Source: Bacteroidales bacterium (GTDB taxonomy: Bacteria; Bacteroidota; Bacteroidia; Bacteroidales; Lentimicrobiaceae). Taken from it: a DNA stretch of 43,567 bases. A program made the translations under genes and the position numbers. This document shows, in pieces, positions 41,762-43,567 of this stretch; the stretch's first letter is position 1; each line of letters starts with the position of its first letter. The notes beneath the pieces were generated by a model, which worked only from the letters and a program-made list of their open reading frames with translations, searched no databases and was not told the DNA's origin. Location of the stretch: contig JALHHH010000010.1 of NCBI GenBank assembly GCA_022837485.1, forward strand, positions 1 to 43,567. Reading direction: 5' to 3'.

Positions 41762-42451
41762 ATGACAGCGTTCAGGCCGGAATTCCACAGAGCGGTTCAG
41801 GACTATTTGTTTTTTCTGGAGCGCAGATATCCGGTAAAGGAAGTTTTGAAACTCATTTGCGGCCACTACCAGTTAACGGCCGCCGAACGTTCCATGCTTT
41901 TCCGGGGCATAGCCCTGCCGGAGGTTTGCAGAATCAGAGAACAAAAATACAGCCTGGCGCCTTCGCCGGGAGCCCGGTTTTACGTCGACTTCTTCAACCA
42001 GATTCTTATTGTACTGAGTTACCTTGCTGGTCAGCTTGTCTTTATCTCCTGCGACGGCTGGCTGAGGGATGCATCGGGCTTTCACGGCAAAAGAATTCCC
42101 GAAAACCTGTTTCTCCGGTCGCTGCGGCTTGTTTATGGTTCGCTTTCAATGCCTGAACCGGAAGAAGTAGTATGCTTTGCCGACTTCCAGATCGGCAGGG
42201 TGGAAACATGGACTGCTATGGCCGGGGACGTGGCCCGTGAGGTGGGACTGTGCTGCAGGATAGAAATTACCGATCTGGCCGACAAGAAATTAATACATTC
42301 GGAAAACGGGGTGTTATGTACTGCCGACTCGGCAATTATTGAACGTTCGGCTTTGCAGGTATTCGACCTTGCCCGGTACACGCTCGATAGAAATTTCAAT
42401 CCGGTATATACCGACCTTCGTTTGGTTTGCAGACAATGGCAACATGATTAA
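41762..42451 (+). CDS. DUF434 domain protein
   Basis: 229-residue cytoplasmic protein. The N-terminal DUF434 signature YPVKEVLKLICGHYQLTAAERSMLFRG (residues about 24-50) is followed by a region with VDFFNQILIVLSYLAGQLVFISCDGWLRDASG and the acidic stretch ELEVVCFADF-like (PEEVVCFADFQIGRVETW), compatible with a PIN-like fold (DUF5616 type). Two acidic residues in ISCDGWLRDA and ADF, and TADSAIIERS late, look like a PIN active-site pattern, so a nuclease activity is possible but unproven. It sits alone between YqaE and the HSDR_N gene. Confidence 0.85.
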   Translation: MTAFRPEFHRAVQDYLFFLERRYPVKEVLKLICGHYQLTAAERSMLFRGIALPEVCRIREQKYSLAPSPGARFYVDFFNQILIVLSYLAGQLVFISCDGWLRDASGFHGKRIPENLFLRSLRLVYGSLSMPEPEEVVCFADFQIGRVETWTAMAGDVAREVGLCCRIEITDLADKKLIHSENGVLCTADSAIIERSALQVFDLARYTLDRNFNPVYTDLRLVCRQWQHD

Positions 42452-42476
42452 GGAATAATCCGAAAGTCCTGTCCGG

Positions 42477-42926
42477 TCACAGCATACCTGCATCCGGAAT
42501 GGATTCAAGGAAATTCATGGTACCGGTTTCGTAGTCGACTTTAGCAGCAAAATGCTGCAAGCCATTGGTAACCAATAGATAATCTACCTTCAAGGCAAGG
42601 TTGTACTGCAATGCCTGGTAAAAAACGCTGTCGTTGAGCGGTACGGAAGGAGCTTTGCATTCAGCAATCACGGAAGGTTTGCCTGAGGCATTGAACACCA
42701 GCAGATCAAAGCGCCGGGGTATCCTGTTGACCAGCAAGCCCTTTTCGCAGGCCATAAGCTGAAGTGAAATCTTTTTTTCGGTATGCAGAAAAGCAATAAG
42801 GTGCTGACGAACCCACTCTTCAGGAGTAAGTGCCACAAATCGTTTCCTTACGGGATCAAAAATCTCGCTGCGATGGCCCGACGATCGAAGCCTGAAGGGA
42901 TAAGACGGGAAGTTTAGTTTCTGCAT
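42477..42926 (-). CDS. Solo HSDR_N (type I restriction R subunit N-terminal-like) protein
   Basis: 149-residue protein with a PD-(D/E)xK nuclease fold: PRRFDLLVFNASGKPSVIAECKAPSVPL, i.e. D then ExK, preceded by an HL-rich helix (EEWVRQHLIAFL). YQALQYNLALKVDYLLVTNGL is the usual last helix-strand. Only the N-terminal nuclease domain of HsdR is present; no methylase, specificity or helicase genes are nearby. In many Bacteroidota such single-domain genes sit beside holA; here the neighbour is amn. The function is not established to my knowledge. Confidence 0.9.
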   Translation of the reverse strand: MQKLNFPSYPFRLRSSGHRSEIFDPVRKRFVALTPEEWVRQHLIAFLHTEKKISLQLMACEKGLLVNRIPRRFDLLVFNASGKPSVIAECKAPSVPLNDSVFYQALQYNLALKVDYLLVTNGLQHFAAKVDYETGTMNFLESIPDAGML

Positions 42927-42973
42927 GCCGTTTAGATAGCCGGAATAAAACTACAACATTTTGCTAAAAACGC

Positions 42974-42981
42974 TACATTTG
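42974..42981 (+). promoter_or_regulatory. Sigma-ABfr -7 element of amn
   Basis: TACATTTG, 49 nt before the ATG at 43031. No convincing -33 box. Confidence 0.55.
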
Positions 42982-43030
42982 CAGTAAAATAAGCCATAGG
43001 AAAGGGTTATTACTAATCCAGCTGAAGTTT

Positions 43031-43567
43031 ATGAAAACCAAACAGGAAATAACGGAGAACTGGCTGCCGCGGTATACGGGCACAAAGCTTGAAGAATTCG
43101 GCGAATACATACTTTTAACCAACTTCAATCATTACATCGAGCTGTTTGCAGAGTGGAACAATGTTGAAATCAGGGGTGCAAACCGTGCGATGCCGAGTGC
43201 TACCTTTGGCGACATCACCATTATAAACTTCGGAATGGGGAGTGCAAATGCCGCAACAATAATGGATTTGCTTGGCGCGATAAAGCCTCAGGCGGTACTT
43301 TTCCTGGGAAAATGCGGAGGCGTCAAACACAGAGCCGAGGTGGGAGACCTTATCCTTCCCATAGCTGCCATCCGCGGTGATGGTACTTCGAACGACTACT
43401 ACCCTCCCGAAGTCCCTGCCCTTCCGGCATTCAGCCTTCAGAAAGCCATTTCCACCACCATCCGCGACCTAAACCGCGACTACTGGACAGGAACCGTTTA
43501 TACAACAAACCGCAGGGTTTGGGAACACGATGAAGATTTTAAAGACTACCTCCGTATGATACGGGCC
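43031..43567 (+). CDS. amn: AMP nucleosidase, partial
   Basis: Cleaves AMP to adenine and ribose 5-phosphate. 179 residues are visible and the frame is open at the window edge. KTKQEITENWLPRYTGTKLEEFGEYILLTNF opens the Bacteroidota short-type enzyme. INFGMGSANAATIMDLLG, then VLFLGKCGGVK (phosphorylase-like glycine-rich loop), GDLILPIAAIRGDGTSNDYYPPEVPALP and GTVYTTNRRVWEHDEDF are purine-nucleoside-phosphorylase-fold features. The long N-terminal domain of the enterobacterial enzyme is absent. Confidence 0.92.
   Translation, partial: MKTKQEITENWLPRYTGTKLEEFGEYILLTNFNHYIELFAEWNNVEIRGANRAMPSATFGDITIINFGMGSANAATIMDLLGAIKPQAVLFLGKCGGVKHRAEVGDLILPIAAIRGDGTSNDYYPPEVPALPAFSLQKAISTTIRDLNRDYWTGTVYTTNRRVWEHDEDFKDYLRMIRA

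Noticed and set aside
41458..42156. 232-codon plus frame upstream of and overlapping the DUF434 gene
   Set aside because: Shadow of YqaE (antisense) and DUF434 (other frame); the translation is rich in Ser/Gly/Pro/Arg and matches nothing known.
42477..42926. Fragment of a type I restriction locus
   Set aside because: No hsdM, hsdS or helicase sequence nearby, and the protein is a complete single domain with its own start and stop.

Overview
The window reads as a contiguous chromosomal stretch from a member of the Bacteroidota, most likely near Bacteroidales/Marinilabiliales. The evidence is: (i) at least ten starts preceded by the Bacteroidota sigma-ABfr promoter (TTTG or TTG, 17-21 nt, then TAnnTTTG) instead of a -35/-10 pair; (ii) gene families and fusions typical of the phylum, such as an E1 alpha-beta fused 2-oxoacid dehydrogenase, a DUF1599 / BT_3928-type DoxX / tpiA cluster, rsfS-ftsH-LUD-DUF2007-cdsA-psd, DUF3822-rsmD beside coaD, and a short AMP nucleosidase; (iii) several exported lipoproteins and predicted outer-membrane beta-barrels. 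No rRNA, tRNA, CRISPR array, prophage, insertion sequence or integrase was seen. Most of the window is housekeeping.

Layout. 1-7034 is one minus-strand cluster: DUF1599, DoxX/BT_3928, an orphan DppB-type permease, tpiA, prmA and the N-terminal part (about 850 residues) of a very large exported protein that runs off the left edge. 7072-8823 is folP-cdaA (folate synthesis and c-di-AMP synthesis). 8827-10432 is ruvX-def-TPR lipoprotein on the minus strand. 10598-13018 is dapD, a family 9 glycosyltransferase and tsaC. 13170-14528 holds a frameshifted DUF202 membrane gene and a small outer-membrane protein gene. 14719-19119 holds the fused E1 dehydrogenase and an M3 peptidase lipoprotein, each closed by a clear terminator. 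19250-20361 has DUF454 and DUF2461 genes on the minus strand. 20606-23534 is a pair of outer-membrane proteins, the second carrying a helix-hairpin-helix domain. 23659-26269 holds a POT-family transporter and a radical SAM gene.

26303-28518 is a minus-strand operon of an SPFH membrane protein, two uncharacterised proteins and a 61-residue ribbon-helix-helix regulator. Its promoter carries a tandem operator with 11-bp period, so self-regulation is plausible. This is the best candidate for a little-described system here. 28699-29400 is a HAD phosphatase and 29496-29750 a small Cys-rich exported protein. 29864-34776 is the rsfS-ftsH-LUD-DUF2007-cdsA-psd operon (ribosome silencing, membrane proteolysis, phospholipid synthesis). 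34945-39973 holds birA, SRPBCC, pyrE, a NUDIX gene, coaD, rsmD, DUF3822 and a hypothetical. 40325-43567 holds a TPR protein, a YqaE/Pmp3 peptide, a DUF434 protein, a solo HSDR_N nuclease-fold protein and the start of amn.

Two reading frames (the signal peptide of the first gene, and DUF202) are broken by apparent single-base indels. Either the sequence has occasional indel errors or these genes are genuinely frameshifted. Two promoters (pyrE and the DUF434 gene) sit only 4 nt from the start codon and predict leaderless mRNAs. All family names come from recognising motifs by eye; no database search was run.
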